A stretch of DNA of 7,858 bases from Bacteroidaceae bacterium (GCA_017472905.1 JAFUNW010000129.1:1-7858), one strand, 5' to 3'. Shown: positions 1 to 6,561, counted from the stretch's first letter. A program made the numbers and translations. Notes: generated by a model from the letters alone, not told the origin.

Positions 1-65
1 AACGTTTGGGCCATCATTGCCGTTGACAACAGCAAAAGGCCTCCTGCTAAAATTTGTCTCTTCAT
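1..65 (-). CDS. Exported protein, N-terminal fragment (runs off left edge)
   Basis: Only the first 21 codons are inside the window. They begin at the ATG complementary to 63-65 and read MKRQILAGG-LLLLSTAMMA-QT. This is a classic Sec signal peptide: a short basic N-terminus (K2, R3), a hydrophobic core of Leu/Ala/Gly, and an AMMA cleavage motif with likely cutting after A19, before QT. There is no lipobox cysteine, so a periplasmic or outer-membrane protein is more likely than a lipoprotein. A well-formed Bacteroidales promoter about 40 bases upstream supports the start. The mature domain is not visible, so no function can be assigned. Its separate promoter and the terminator before it argue against cotranscription with the histidine kinase upstream. 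Confidence 0.72.
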   Translation of the reverse strand, partial: MKRQILAGGLLLLSTAMMAQT

Positions 66-107
66 GGATCTGTTTTGATTATAATTAGTAAAAATTTTGA
101 TTTGGCG

Positions 108-137
108 CGAAGATAGTGCAAACCGAGCGATAACAAA
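108..137 (-). promoter_or_regulatory. Bacteroidales-type promoter for the left-edge exported gene
   Basis: Read on the minus strand there is TTTG (complement of 134-137), an 18-base spacer, then TATCTTCG (complement of 108-115). The latter matches the TAnnTTTG -7 consensus at all but one position. Transcription would begin near position 100, leaving an untranslated leader of roughly 35 bases before the ATG at 65. The assignment rests on consensus and spacing only. Confidence 0.6.
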
Positions 138-170
138 AATAAATGAGGCTTTAAAATTGTATCTTTTCCT

Positions 171-207
171 AATAAAAACAAAAAAACGGTCCTTCGAAGA
201 ACCGTTT
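171..207 (-). terminator. Rho-independent terminator after the histidine kinase gene
   Basis: On the minus strand the stem AAACGGT/ACCGTTT (201-207 pairing with 184-190) encloses a further TTC/GAA stem, with one internal mismatch. It is followed immediately by a T-rich run complementary to 171-186. It starts 25 bases past the kinase stop codon and lies upstream of the next promoter, so it closes the regulator-kinase operon. Confidence 0.85.
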
Positions 208-231
208 GCCTGCACGAAGAGCCTGTCGAGG

Positions 232-1647
232 TCATCGCTTGATTGAAAATCGGAAGTTTACGCCTCCGTTTTCGCCTGCTTGTGCGCTGATGTTTCCGCC
301 ATGCAGAATGACGGCATTCCTTACGATGGCCAATCCCAAACCCGTACCTCCGAGTTTGCGGCTTCGTCCCTTGTCTACGCGATAGAAACGCTCGAATATG
401 CGCGAAAGATGTTCCGGCGGGATGCCCACTCCGTTGTCGGAGAAGCTGAACTGGAAGAATGCCTCTTCTACGACACAGCGTACCGTGACGATGGTTCCCG
501 TTCCGGCATAGGCAATGGCATTGTCCATCAGGTTTCGGAAAATGGAATAAATGAGCGAAACGTCTCCCTGCACCAGTATGTTGTCCGGCAATTGGTTGTG
601 CACCTGCATGTTTCGCTCCTCCAGTTGGAGGGTCAGTTCCTGCACCATGTTGATCATCATTTGCGAAACGTTTACTGCCTCCTTCGTGATGGATTGCAAG
701 AGCTCTTCGTCCATGCGGTTGAGCGTAGAGATGTCGTTGAGCAGGCTGGCCAGTCGATGGCTCTGTGCATAGCATCGCTCGATGTATTGCTGGCGGCGCT
801 CGGGATCCATTTCGGGATTGACCACGAGAGTTTCCAAATATCCCTGTATACTGCTGACGGGCGTCTTCAGTTCGTGCGAAATGTTTTGCGTGAGCTGTCG
901 CTTGATGCGCGATTGGTTTTCCTGGCTCTGCTTCATGTGCTGATAGATGCGGACAATGTGTTGCGAAATCTCGCCCAACTCTCCGGAAGGAAAGGCTTCG
1001 GCTTCCACGTTGGGGTCGAACGGCTCTCCCCGGTCGGCTTTCTTGGCGAAGCGGCGCAACTGCGTGATGGAGCGTCCCAGGCGATGGGTATATTGGCGAA
1101 AGATGATGGCCAATACGAGGCTGATGCCCAACGTAATCCCAATGACGTGCATGTCTACTTGCAGATAGCTCGTAAGGACGGTGTTATAGGGCAGTGCGGT
1201 GCGGATGATGAGGCTTTGTGCCGGAAAATAGGTGGCTGAGTAAAAGTAGTTTTCGGCTGTGGTTTCCGACTGTCGGTTGATGACATATCCCTCTCCTCGT
1301 GTCAATGCATTGCTCACTTCGGGGCGATGCAGGTGGTTGCGCAATGTGTCGTAGCGGTTGCGCTGATTGTCGTAGCGGACTGCACCATCGGGGGAGATGA
1401 GCGTCAGTCGGAGTCCTTCCAGCGGATGGCTGACAACGTAGGATGCCAGGAGCGAATCGGTCAGTTCGGGCCATTCGGTCAGTGTTTCGCCCAACTGCCG
1501 GTTGTAGTCCTGCAGCCGACAATTGAGCAGCGAAATCTTGTATTCTTTTTCGCGCTTGAACTGATAATAGATAAAGCAGGTGACCAGGACTCCGTAAAGA
1601 AGAATCACAGAGAGATAGAGCTGGCGACTGAACGAAATGGGTTTCAT
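232..1647 (-). CDS. Membrane-bound sensor histidine kinase (PhoR-like layout)
   Basis: A 471-residue sensor kinase that should autophosphorylate on His and pass the phosphate to the regulator encoded just upstream. Visible parts in order: TM1 (about residues 10-28), a periplasmic sensor region of about 135 residues with no motif I recognise, TM2 (about 166-184), and a HAMP-like linker (about 185-240). Then comes the dimerisation and phosphoacceptor H-box NISHELKTP with His258, the N-box NLMDNAIAY (372-380), the G1 box DNGVGI (404-409), the F-box IFERFYRVD (417-425) and the G2 box GGTGLGLAIV (433-442). All catalytic boxes look intact. The start is supported by a strong GGAGG element (complement of 1659-1663) 11 bases upstream, unusual for this window. 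The gap to the regulator is 24 bases, so they form one operon. The signal sensed cannot be told from sequence. Confidence 0.96.
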   Translation of the reverse strand: MKPISFSRQLYLSVILLYGVLVTCFIYYQFKREKEYKISLLNCRLQDYNRQLGETLTEWPELTDSLLASYVVSHPLEGLRLTLISPDGAVRYDNQRNRYDTLRNHLHRPEVSNALTRGEGYVINRQSETTAENYFYSATYFPAQSLIIRTALPYNTVLTSYLQVDMHVIGITLGISLVLAIIFRQYTHRLGRSITQLRRFAKKADRGEPFDPNVEAEAFPSGELGEISQHIVRIYQHMKQSQENQSRIKRQLTQNISHELKTPVSSIQGYLETLVVNPEMDPERRQQYIERCYAQSHRLASLLNDISTLNRMDEELLQSITKEAVNVSQMMINMVQELTLQLEERNMQVHNQLPDNILVQGDVSLIYSIFRNLMDNAIAYAGTGTIVTVRCVVEEAFFQFSFSDNGVGIPPEHLSRIFERFYRVDKGRSRKLGGTGLGLAIVRNAVILHGGNISAQAGENGGVNFRFSIKR

Positions 1648-1671
1648 GTTTCTGCTATCCTCCTCTTTTTG

Positions 1672-2379
1672 CTATCCGTTGAAACAATATCCGTATCCCT
1701 GACGGGTAATGATGAGTTTGCCGTATTCGCCGATTTTCTTGCGCAGACGGGTCATGTTGACGTCTACTGTGCGGTCCAGCACCATGACATCGTCTTTCCA
1801 GATGCGTGCCAATATCTCTTCGCGTGAAAAGACGTGGCCGATGTTTGTGAGCAGGAGCGTCAGAATTTCAAACTCCTTTTTCGTGAGCGACACTTCGTTT
1901 TCGCCGATGCAAACGCGCTTTCTGTTGAGGTCGATGGTGAGCGTCTCGTAGCGTAGAAGCTGTTCTTCTTTTTCGGTGTGATGAAGATTCTGCAAAGCCG
2001 GATTAGACTTTGTCGTCCGCCGCATGACGGCTTTCACGCGCATCGCCACTTCGCGGATAGAGAAGGGTTTGGCTATGTAGTCATCGGCTCCCAGATTGAA
2101 GCCCGTCACCTTGTCGTTTTCCGTATCGCGAGCGGTAATGAAGATGATGGGTATAGAAGCTGTCTCGGGCTGTTTCCGCAACATGTCGGCCATGCGGTAT
2201 CCGGAAATCTCGCCCATCATTACGTCCAGCAGTATCAGGTGGTAATCCGTCAGATTCATCTTTAAGGCTTCTTCTGCCGAATGTGCGGTGTCTACTTCGT
2301 ATCCCTCGTTCTCTAGATTGAACTGGAGAATTTCGCACAGGTCTTCTTCGTCATCGACCACTAAAATACGGTTGCTCAT
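1672..2379 (-). CDS. OmpR/PhoB-family DNA-binding response regulator
   Basis: A 235-residue response regulator, the usual length for the OmpR family. The receiver domain (about 1-122) has the acidic pocket D9/D10, phosphoacceptor D52 (LILLDVMM), T82 and K104 (AKPF), so it should be phosphorylatable. A variable linker (about 123-140) leads to a winged-helix DNA-binding domain (about 141-235). That domain has LTKKEFEILTLL, a recognition helix around RTVDVNMTRLRKKIG (203-217) and the terminal wing RQGYGYCF. It is followed after 24 bases by its histidine kinase, so the two form a cognate pair acting on transcription in the cytoplasm. I found no TAnnTTTG match in the 191 bases upstream. It may be read through from the amylase gene or use a promoter I cannot recognise. 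It does not look like RprY; the closest general description is PhoB-like. Confidence 0.96.
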   Translation of the reverse strand: MSNRILVVDDEEDLCEILQFNLENEGYEVDTAHSAEEALKMNLTDYHLILLDVMMGEISGYRMADMLRKQPETASIPIIFITARDTENDKVTGFNLGADDYIAKPFSIREVAMRVKAVMRRTTKSNPALQNLHHTEKEEQLLRYETLTIDLNRKRVCIGENEVSLTKKEFEILTLLLTNIGHVFSREEILARIWKDDVMVLDRTVDVNMTRLRKKIGEYGKLIITRQGYGYCFNG

Positions 2380-2420
2380 TGTTGCTTTTTTCTTTTTATG
2401 TCTTATGTTTGCTTTTTGGA

Positions 2421-2569
2421 AGTTATCGTTCGCTTTGCTCGTTAGGAGTCAGAGGCGATGGTATCGCCTATCATTTGGCCTCTATCTCCCTTTATCTCCC
2501 TCTATCTCCTTTAACTCCTAGTGAGCGAAGCGAACGATAACTCCTCTAACTCCTCTAACTCCTGATAAA
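2421..2569. repeat. Intergenic inverted-repeat element, copy 1
   Basis: This fills most of the 191-base gap between the amylase stop and the regulator start. Arms 2421-2449 and 2514-2542 are inverted copies matching at 26 of 29 positions. Inside is a perfect 7-bp hairpin, AGGCGAT/ATCGCCT (2453-2459 with 2463-2469). Next to it are four short units, (T/C)TATCTCCC-like with the last TTTAACTCC, at 2481-2518. Outside the right arm a 9-base unit TAACTCCTC is repeated three times (2538-2564, last base changed). On the minus strand these units read GAGGAGTTA and GGAGATA. The right end (2534-2553) matches 7714-7733 at 18 of 20 bases, and TCGCTTTGCTCGTT at 2430-2443 is the exact complement of 7752-7765. 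It therefore belongs to the same family as the element after the decarboxylase gene. Confidence 0.85.
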
Positions 2570-2570
2570 C

Positions 2571-4265
2571 TTACAGCTTTATCTTCAACAGTTTTCCGCT
2601 GAAAGGTTCAACGGTGGTATTGACCGCTTGACCGGGTGAAAGTGCCACTGTTTCTTTCTTTCCTGTGAGCAGGTCGGTTGCTTTGACCGTTTCTTTGGGA
2701 GAAATGCCGAGAAAATCAAACGCATGTTGCGGAATGTGTATGGCCGCATGTGCCGTTTCTTCTCCGAAGTTGACAACGATGAGAATCAGCTCCTTGTCTT
2801 GCTTGCGCAAGAAGGTGTAGAGTCGGTGATCGTTGAAGGTGTAGCAGCCTTGGTTGGCATACATCAGGTCGAACAATTGTCCTTTGGCCAAGGCTTTTTC
2901 CGAAGTGCAGAGGTTAAGCAGTGTGCGGTAGAAGGTTTGCAAGTTTTTTTCCCGTTCCGTAAGCAATTGGCCATCGAACTTTCCTCCGTTTCGCCAGCGG
3001 CGTATGGTGTCTATTGTCCAATAGTCGAAAATGGTGGTGCGTCCGTCTCGTCCGCTGAATCCCTCTTCGTCCATTCCTAATTCGCCGAATTCCTGTCCGA
3101 AGTAAATCATTACGGGATTGACGTTCATGCAGGCGCTGACAATCATGGCCGGACGCCCTTTCTCGGCGTTCCCTGCAAAGAAGTCAGAGGCGATGCGTTG
3201 TTCATCGTGGTTTTCGAGGAAATTGAGCATGTGTTCCTGTATGCCGTCCAACGTTTGCCAACAACGGGTAATGGTGTTTGCCGGCTGGTTGTAGCAGGTG
3301 ACGGCTTTGAGTGTGTCGTAAAGCCCCACTTTGTCGTATAGATAGTCGAACTTGCCGTTGAAGATGTAGTTTCGATATTCGTTGGGGTTGTATACTTCGG
3401 CGATGAATATCAGTTCGGGGTATTGCTCTTTCACTTGTGCGATGGCCCATCCCCAGAATTCGGCGGGGACCATCTCGGCCATGTCGCAACGGAAGCCGTC
3501 AATGCCCTTTTCGGCCCAAAAGAGGAGTATGTCTCTCATCTTTATCCACGTATTGGGTATGGGGTCGAAGTGTCTGCTTCCTCCTCCGCAGTAGTCCACT
3601 CCGTAGTTGAGCTTCACGGTTTCGTACCAGTCGTTCACGTTGGGCCATGCATCGAAGCGGTCGTTGCCTGTAGCCTTTGCCGGAAACTCAAGGTAAGGCT
3701 CTGTTGCATCTTTGGCCAGGTTGATGTGTCCTTCGAGTTTGCATCCGGGGATGTAGTAGAAGTTGTTTTGCGGATTGAAGGCGTGTTGCGTATTGTCTTC
3801 CTCTCCGAGGTCTTTCACTCCGGCAGGCTTCGCATCCGATGCGTATTGACGCGCCACGTGGTTCGGCACGAAGTCCATCACCACTTTCAGTCCGGCTTTG
3901 TGGGTTCGCTTCACGAGGTTCTCGAATTCCTTCATTCGGTCGGGAACGGAAGTGGCGAGGTCCGGGTCGATGTCGTAGTAGTCTTTGATTGCATAGGGCG
4001 ATCCGGCCTTTCCCTTCACCACAGCCGGATGGTCGGGACGGATTCCGTATCGGCGGTAGTCGGTTTGCGTGGCGTGTTCGATGACGCCTGTGTACCAGAT
4101 GTGTGTGGCTCCCAATGCGCGGATTTCTTCGAGGGCTTTGGTGGTAAAGTCGGCCATGCGTCCGCATCCGTTTTCGCTTTTGCTACCGTTGGGTTTACAA
4201 TGGGCGTTCTGACTCCCGAAAAGTCGGGTGAACACTTGATATAATACGAATTTGTTTTCTTGCAT
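2571..4265 (-). CDS. Cytoplasmic GH13 (alpha-amylase family) glycoside hydrolase
   Basis: A 564-residue GH13 enzyme expected to act on alpha-glucosidic bonds. The (beta/alpha)8 barrel starts almost at residue 1 (FVLYQVFTRLFG). All four conserved regions are visible: region I DFVPNH (131-136), region II GFRCDMAE with Arg259 and the nucleophile Asp261, region III IAEVYN with the acid/base Glu290, and region IV NFLENHDEQ with His353-Asp354. A beta-sandwich-like C-terminal domain occupies roughly the last 100 residues. There is no signal peptide or lipobox, so it is cytoplasmic, unlike the secreted SusA and surface SusG enzymes. It probably works on imported oligosaccharides or storage glucan; the exact substrate cannot be read from sequence. 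The start is chosen because the first barrel strand follows directly. It sits between two repeat elements, with a terminator separating it from fabD, so it is probably transcribed on its own. No convincing promoter was found. Confidence 0.95.
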   Translation of the reverse strand: MQENKFVLYQVFTRLFGSQNAHCKPNGSKSENGCGRMADFTTKALEEIRALGATHIWYTGVIEHATQTDYRRYGIRPDHPAVVKGKAGSPYAIKDYYDIDPDLATSVPDRMKEFENLVKRTHKAGLKVVMDFVPNHVARQYASDAKPAGVKDLGEEDNTQHAFNPQNNFYYIPGCKLEGHINLAKDATEPYLEFPAKATGNDRFDAWPNVNDWYETVKLNYGVDYCGGGSRHFDPIPNTWIKMRDILLFWAEKGIDGFRCDMAEMVPAEFWGWAIAQVKEQYPELIFIAEVYNPNEYRNYIFNGKFDYLYDKVGLYDTLKAVTCYNQPANTITRCWQTLDGIQEHMLNFLENHDEQRIASDFFAGNAEKGRPAMIVSACMNVNPVMIYFGQEFGELGMDEEGFSGRDGRTTIFDYWTIDTIRRWRNGGKFDGQLLTEREKNLQTFYRTLLNLCTSEKALAKGQLFDLMYANQGCYTFNDHRLYTFLRKQDKELILIVVNFGEETAHAAIHIPQHAFDFLGISPKETVKATDLLTGKKETVALSPGQAVNTTVEPFSGKLLKIKL

Positions 4266-4304
4266 AGTGGGTTAAAAAATAAGTTTCGCAAGCTCAACTT
4301 TCAT

Positions 4305-4403
4305 TGGAGATAAAGGGAGTTAAAAGGAGGTATCGCTTCGCTCTTGGAGAACAGGGCCAATAGTTAAGCAATACATTCGGCCTTTTATCTCCCTTTATCT
4401 CCA
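4305..4403. repeat. Intergenic inverted-repeat element, copy 2
   Basis: Arms 4305-4327 and 4381-4403 are inverted copies matching at 22 of 23 bases, built from the same TTTATCTCC/GGAGATAAA unit seen in copy 1. Between them lie CGCTTCGCTC (4334-4343), shared with the other copies, and a core at 4355-4382 bounded by GGCCAATAGTTAAGC and CATTCGGCC. That core recurs in copy 3 on the opposite strand. On the plus strand the right arm is followed by TG and a run of eight T (4406-4413). This would look like a terminator for plus-strand transcription, although no plus-strand gene lies upstream. Confidence 0.8.
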
Positions 4404-4430
4404 TGTTTTTTTTACTTGCGAGAGTTAAAT

Positions 4431-4494
4431 AAAAAAAGACGGACTGCACGTTTCTTTGCGGTTTGTAACATACCGAAAGGCTGGTGCAGTCCGT
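4431..4494 (-). terminator. Long-hairpin terminator after fabD
   Basis: On the minus strand a perfect 11-bp stem, ACGGACTGCAC with GTGCAGTCCGT (4484-4494 pairing with 4439-4449), is followed after one C by seven T (complement of 4431-4437). The 34-base interior is itself able to fold: CGGTATG pairs with CAAACCG (4459-4475) with one mismatch and a three-base loop. It begins 28 bases after the fabD stop. The stem-plus-T-run makes termination likely; the branched interior is unusual for a simple terminator. Confidence 0.85.
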
Positions 4495-4522
4495 TATTCA
4501 TTTCTATATAGAATGTCTTTTA

Positions 4523-5410
4523 TTAGGCAATGCCGTGTGCATTGGCTTCCTTGTTTATCTTTTTAATGAGTCCTTGAAGCACTGCGCCCGGTCCGCATTC
4601 CGTAAAGTCGTTTGCTCCATCGGCCAACATGTTCTTGACGGTCTGTGTCCAGCGGACAGAAGCCGTAAGTTGAGCCACGAGGTTCGCTTTGATTTCTTCG
4701 GGATTGGTGTGAGGCAATGCATCTACGTTTTGGTAGATGGGACATTTGGGAGTGTTGAATTGCGTAGCGTTGATAGCGGCTTCGAGTTCTACTTTGGCCG
4801 GGTTCATCAACGGAGAGTGGAAAGCTCCACCTACTTTCAAGGGCAATGCACGCTTGGCTCCGGCCTCTTTCATCAATACGCAAGCCTTGTCGATGCCTTC
4901 GATGGTTCCGGAGATGACGATTTGTCCCGGACAGTTGTAGTTTGCAGCCACAACGATTTCGCCTGTGCGTGTCAACTGTTCGCAAATGTCTTCCACTTTG
5001 TCGTCATCAAGGGCAATGACGGCTGCCATTGTTGAGGGTTGTGCTTCGCAAGCCTTTTGCATGGCCATAGCGCGAGCATATACCAACTTCAATCCGTCTT
5101 CAAATGAGAGTGCGCCGGAAGCTACCAAAGCTGAGAACTCGCCGAGCGAGTGTCCGGCAACCATGTCGGGCTGAAAAGCATCGCCCATGCAGAGTGCTGA
5201 AATGACGGAGTGGAGAAATACGGCCGGTTGTGTCACTTTTGTCTGACGAAGGTCTTCGTCTGTGCCTTCAAACATAATATCTGTAATGCGATAACCCAAA
5301 ATCTCATTGGCTTTTTCAAACAATTCTTTGGCTAACGCTGAATTTTCATACAAGTCTTTGCCCATGCCCACGAATTGGGCTCCCTGTCCGGGAAAAACAA
5401 ATGCTTTCAT
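4523..5410 (-). CDS. fabD: Malonyl-CoA:acyl carrier protein transacylase
   Basis: A 295-residue FabD. It transfers malonyl from CoA to acyl carrier protein, supplying the elongation unit for type II fatty acid synthesis in the cytoplasm. Visible motifs are the N-terminal FPGQGAQ (6-12), Gln61 in TQPA, the nucleophile Ser88 in GHSLGE (86-91), the malonyl carboxylate-binding Arg113 in YARA, the catalytic His198 in AFHSP, and GPG (273-275) near the C-terminus. Length and motif order are standard. The frame is open upstream to an ATG at 5473. I chose the internal start at 5410 because MKAFVFPGQG is the normal family N-terminus and because the longer start would lie inside the predicted -7 promoter box. 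It has its own promoter and terminator and stands apart from other fatty acid genes here. Its neighbours share no pathway with it. Confidence 0.97.
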   Translation of the reverse strand: MKAFVFPGQGAQFVGMGKDLYENSALAKELFEKANEILGYRITDIMFEGTDEDLRQTKVTQPAVFLHSVISALCMGDAFQPDMVAGHSLGEFSALVASGALSFEDGLKLVYARAMAMQKACEAQPSTMAAVIALDDDKVEDICEQLTRTGEIVVAANYNCPGQIVISGTIEGIDKACVLMKEAGAKRALPLKVGGAFHSPLMNPAKVELEAAINATQFNTPKCPIYQNVDALPHTNPEEIKANLVAQLTASVRWTQTVKNMLADGANDFTECGPGAVLQGLIKKINKEANAHGIA

Positions 5411-5470
5411 CTTCTTTTCTTTTAATATATTTAAAGTTTCAATTTTTACTTTGTTTCTTGAAAACGGCTG

Positions 5471-5478
5471 CAAAAGTA
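5471..5478 (-). promoter_or_regulatory. Promoter -7 box for fabD
   Basis: On the minus strand TACTTTTG matches the TAnnTTTG consensus exactly. The -33 element is weak: no TTTG occurs at 18-21 bases upstream. Transcription would start near 5464, giving a leader of about 55 bases before the ATG at 5410. Confidence 0.6.
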
Positions 5479-5524
5479 CTCATAATTATTGAGATACGGA
5501 ACTCTTTTTCTTCATTTTGTCCTT

Positions 5525-6367
5525 TCAGGGGGTGTTTATCGGTCTTTTAATGAGCGGAATGGGGGCGAAAAAATGGTTTACCGGTCCGTGTCCGCCTCCT
5601 GTCTCTACTTCGGCTCCGGCTTCGATGGCCTGTGTTATGTATGCTTTGGCCTTTTCCACTGCTTCTACCGTAGAAAATCCCTGTGCCAGCAGTGCGGCAA
5701 TGGCTGAAGAGAGCGAGCATCCCGTCCCGTGCGTATTCGATGTTTTTGTTCTTTCGGCTTCAAACCATTTGCTTTCTCCCGCATCAGTCAACAGGTAGTC
5801 GGCCATTCGTCCGCCGCTCAGGTGTCCTCCTTTGAGCAAGACGGCTTTGCATCCGCAGCACAAGAGTTTGCGAGCGGCCGTCTCCATTTCTTCCGGGGTC
5901 TGCACACTTCGTCCCAAGACGGTTTCCGCCTCCGGCAAATTGGGGGTAATCAGGGAAGACAGGGGGAACAACTCTTTCACCATCGACTGAATGGCATCGT
6001 CTTGAAGCAGCTTGTGCCCGCTTGTAGAGACCATTACGGGGTCGCAAACGAGGGGAGGGAGGTGGGGCATACTCCGCAAGAAGCCACAAAGGGCACTGAT
6101 AATCTCTTTGCTGTAGAGCATCCCGGTTTTGAGGGCATCGGGATGTAAATCGTCCATTACGGCTTGTACCTGACCCACCACCACTTGAGGGGGGACGGGG
6201 TGAACTTCGCTGACGCCAAGGGTGTTTTGCACCGTTACGGCTGTAATGGCTGTGGCTGCATAAGTGCCAAGGGCCGAAGCCGCTTTGAGGTCGGCCTGTA
6301 TGCCCGCTCCGCCGCTGCTGTCCGAGCCGGCAATACTCAATACGATGGGATATTTCGTTGTTTTCAT
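5525..6367 (-). CDS. thiD: Hydroxymethylpyrimidine / phosphomethylpyrimidine kinase
   Basis: A 280-residue ThiD of the ribokinase superfamily. It phosphorylates hydroxymethylpyrimidine (HMP) and then HMP-phosphate to HMP-pyrophosphate, the pyrimidine half of thiamine. Key features are the N-terminal substrate-binding motif SIAGSDSSGGAGIQAD (11-26), VTVQNT (44-49), VCDPVMVS (107-114), and the anion-hole/catalytic motif THGTGCSLSSA (212-222) with Cys217. The length is normal for a stand-alone ThiD; there is no fusion to ThiE or to the C-terminal ThiN domain. The frame is open to an ATG at 6394, but that ATG lies inside an exact -7 promoter box. The start at 6367 (MKTTKYPIVLSIAGSD) also fits the family. 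No thiamine pyrophosphate riboswitch fits in its leader, which is only about 20 bases. It is divergent from the decarboxylase gene and 114 bases upstream of fabD, with which it might be partly cotranscribed. Confidence 0.96.
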   Translation of the reverse strand: MKTTKYPIVLSIAGSDSSGGAGIQADLKAASALGTYAATAITAVTVQNTLGVSEVHPVPPQVVVGQVQAVMDDLHPDALKTGMLYSKEIISALCGFLRSMPHLPPLVCDPVMVSTSGHKLLQDDAIQSMVKELFPLSSLITPNLPEAETVLGRSVQTPEEMETAARKLLCCGCKAVLLKGGHLSGGRMADYLLTDAGESKWFEAERTKTSNTHGTGCSLSSAIAALLAQGFSTVEAVEKAKAYITQAIEAGAEVETGGGHGPVNHFFAPIPLIKRPINTP

Positions 6368-6391
6368 CTTTCTTTTTGAATAAATATAGGG

Positions 6392-6399
6392 CAAAAATA
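6392..6399 (-). promoter_or_regulatory. Promoter -7 box for thiD
   Basis: On the minus strand TATTTTTG matches TAnnTTTG exactly. The nearest TTTG upstream is 23 bases away, slightly longer than usual. Transcription would start near 6386, leaving a leader of about 20 bases. Confidence 0.55.
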
Positions 6400-6418
6400 A
6401 GTTTTTTATTTGAATAAA

Positions 6419-6450
6419 GTTGCAAAAGAGCGAAACAATATCTAAATTTG
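6419..6450 (+). promoter_or_regulatory. Promoter for the UDP-glucuronate decarboxylase gene
   Basis: GTTG (6419-6422), a 20-base spacer, then TAAATTTG (6443-6450), which matches the TAnnTTTG -7 consensus exactly. The start of transcription would be near 6455-6458, about 105 bases before the ATG. Its upstream element lies only about 20 bases from the divergent thiD -7 box, so the two promoters share one short control region. Confidence 0.65.
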
Positions 6451-6453
6451 CCC

Positions 6454-6490
6454 CCCAACGGAGGGTTTCGGCCCTTTGGGAACGTACGTT
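6454..6490 (+). promoter_or_regulatory. Structured 5' leader: bulged hairpin and palindrome
   Basis: CCCAA (6454-6458) pairs with TTGGG (6476-6480), and AGGG (6462-6465) pairs with CCCT (6472-6475). This forms a two-part stem with a CGG bulge and a TTTCGG loop. It is followed directly by the perfect 10-base palindrome AACGTACGTT (6481-6490). The hairpin would sit at or next to the predicted 5' end of the decarboxylase mRNA. There is no T-run, so it is not a terminator. RNA stability or translation control (hairpin) and protein binding (palindrome) are guesses. Confidence 0.45.
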
Positions 6491-6561
6491 TGAGGGGAGA
6501 AAGGAGAAAAAAACGGTGAACGAATCAAACGAAGAAAGTATTAACCTAAAAGAATCTAAGG

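Noticed and set aside
62..775. 237-codon open frame on the minus strand overlapping the kinase 3' end and the left-edge promoter
   Set aside because: It lies out of frame within the kinase gene, then crosses the terminator and the promoter. The translation is low-complexity, Arg/His/Gly-rich shadow sequence.
280..1239. 319-codon open frame on the plus strand opposite the histidine kinase
   Set aside because: The minus-strand frame encodes a complete kinase with every catalytic box. The plus-strand translation shows no family motif and is a shadow of the complementary coding strand.
3423..4244. 273-codon open frame on the plus strand opposite the amylase
   Set aside because: It is an antisense shadow of a GH13 gene with all four conserved regions; no recognisable domain.
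4274..4281. TATTTTTT on the minus strand as a -7 box for the amylase gene
   Set aside because: It matches seven of eight bases but sits only 8 bases from the ATG, with no -33 element. It is an A/T run that matches easily by chance.
5480..5494. CTCATAATTATTGAG near the fabD promoter as an operator
   Set aside because: Only the outer four bases on each side pair; the A/T-rich centre matches by composition. It is too weak to call.
6368..6391. Possible thiamine pyrophosphate riboswitch upstream of thiD
   Set aside because: The predicted leader is about 20 bases, far too short, and no CUGAGA-type conserved element is present on that strand before the -7 box.
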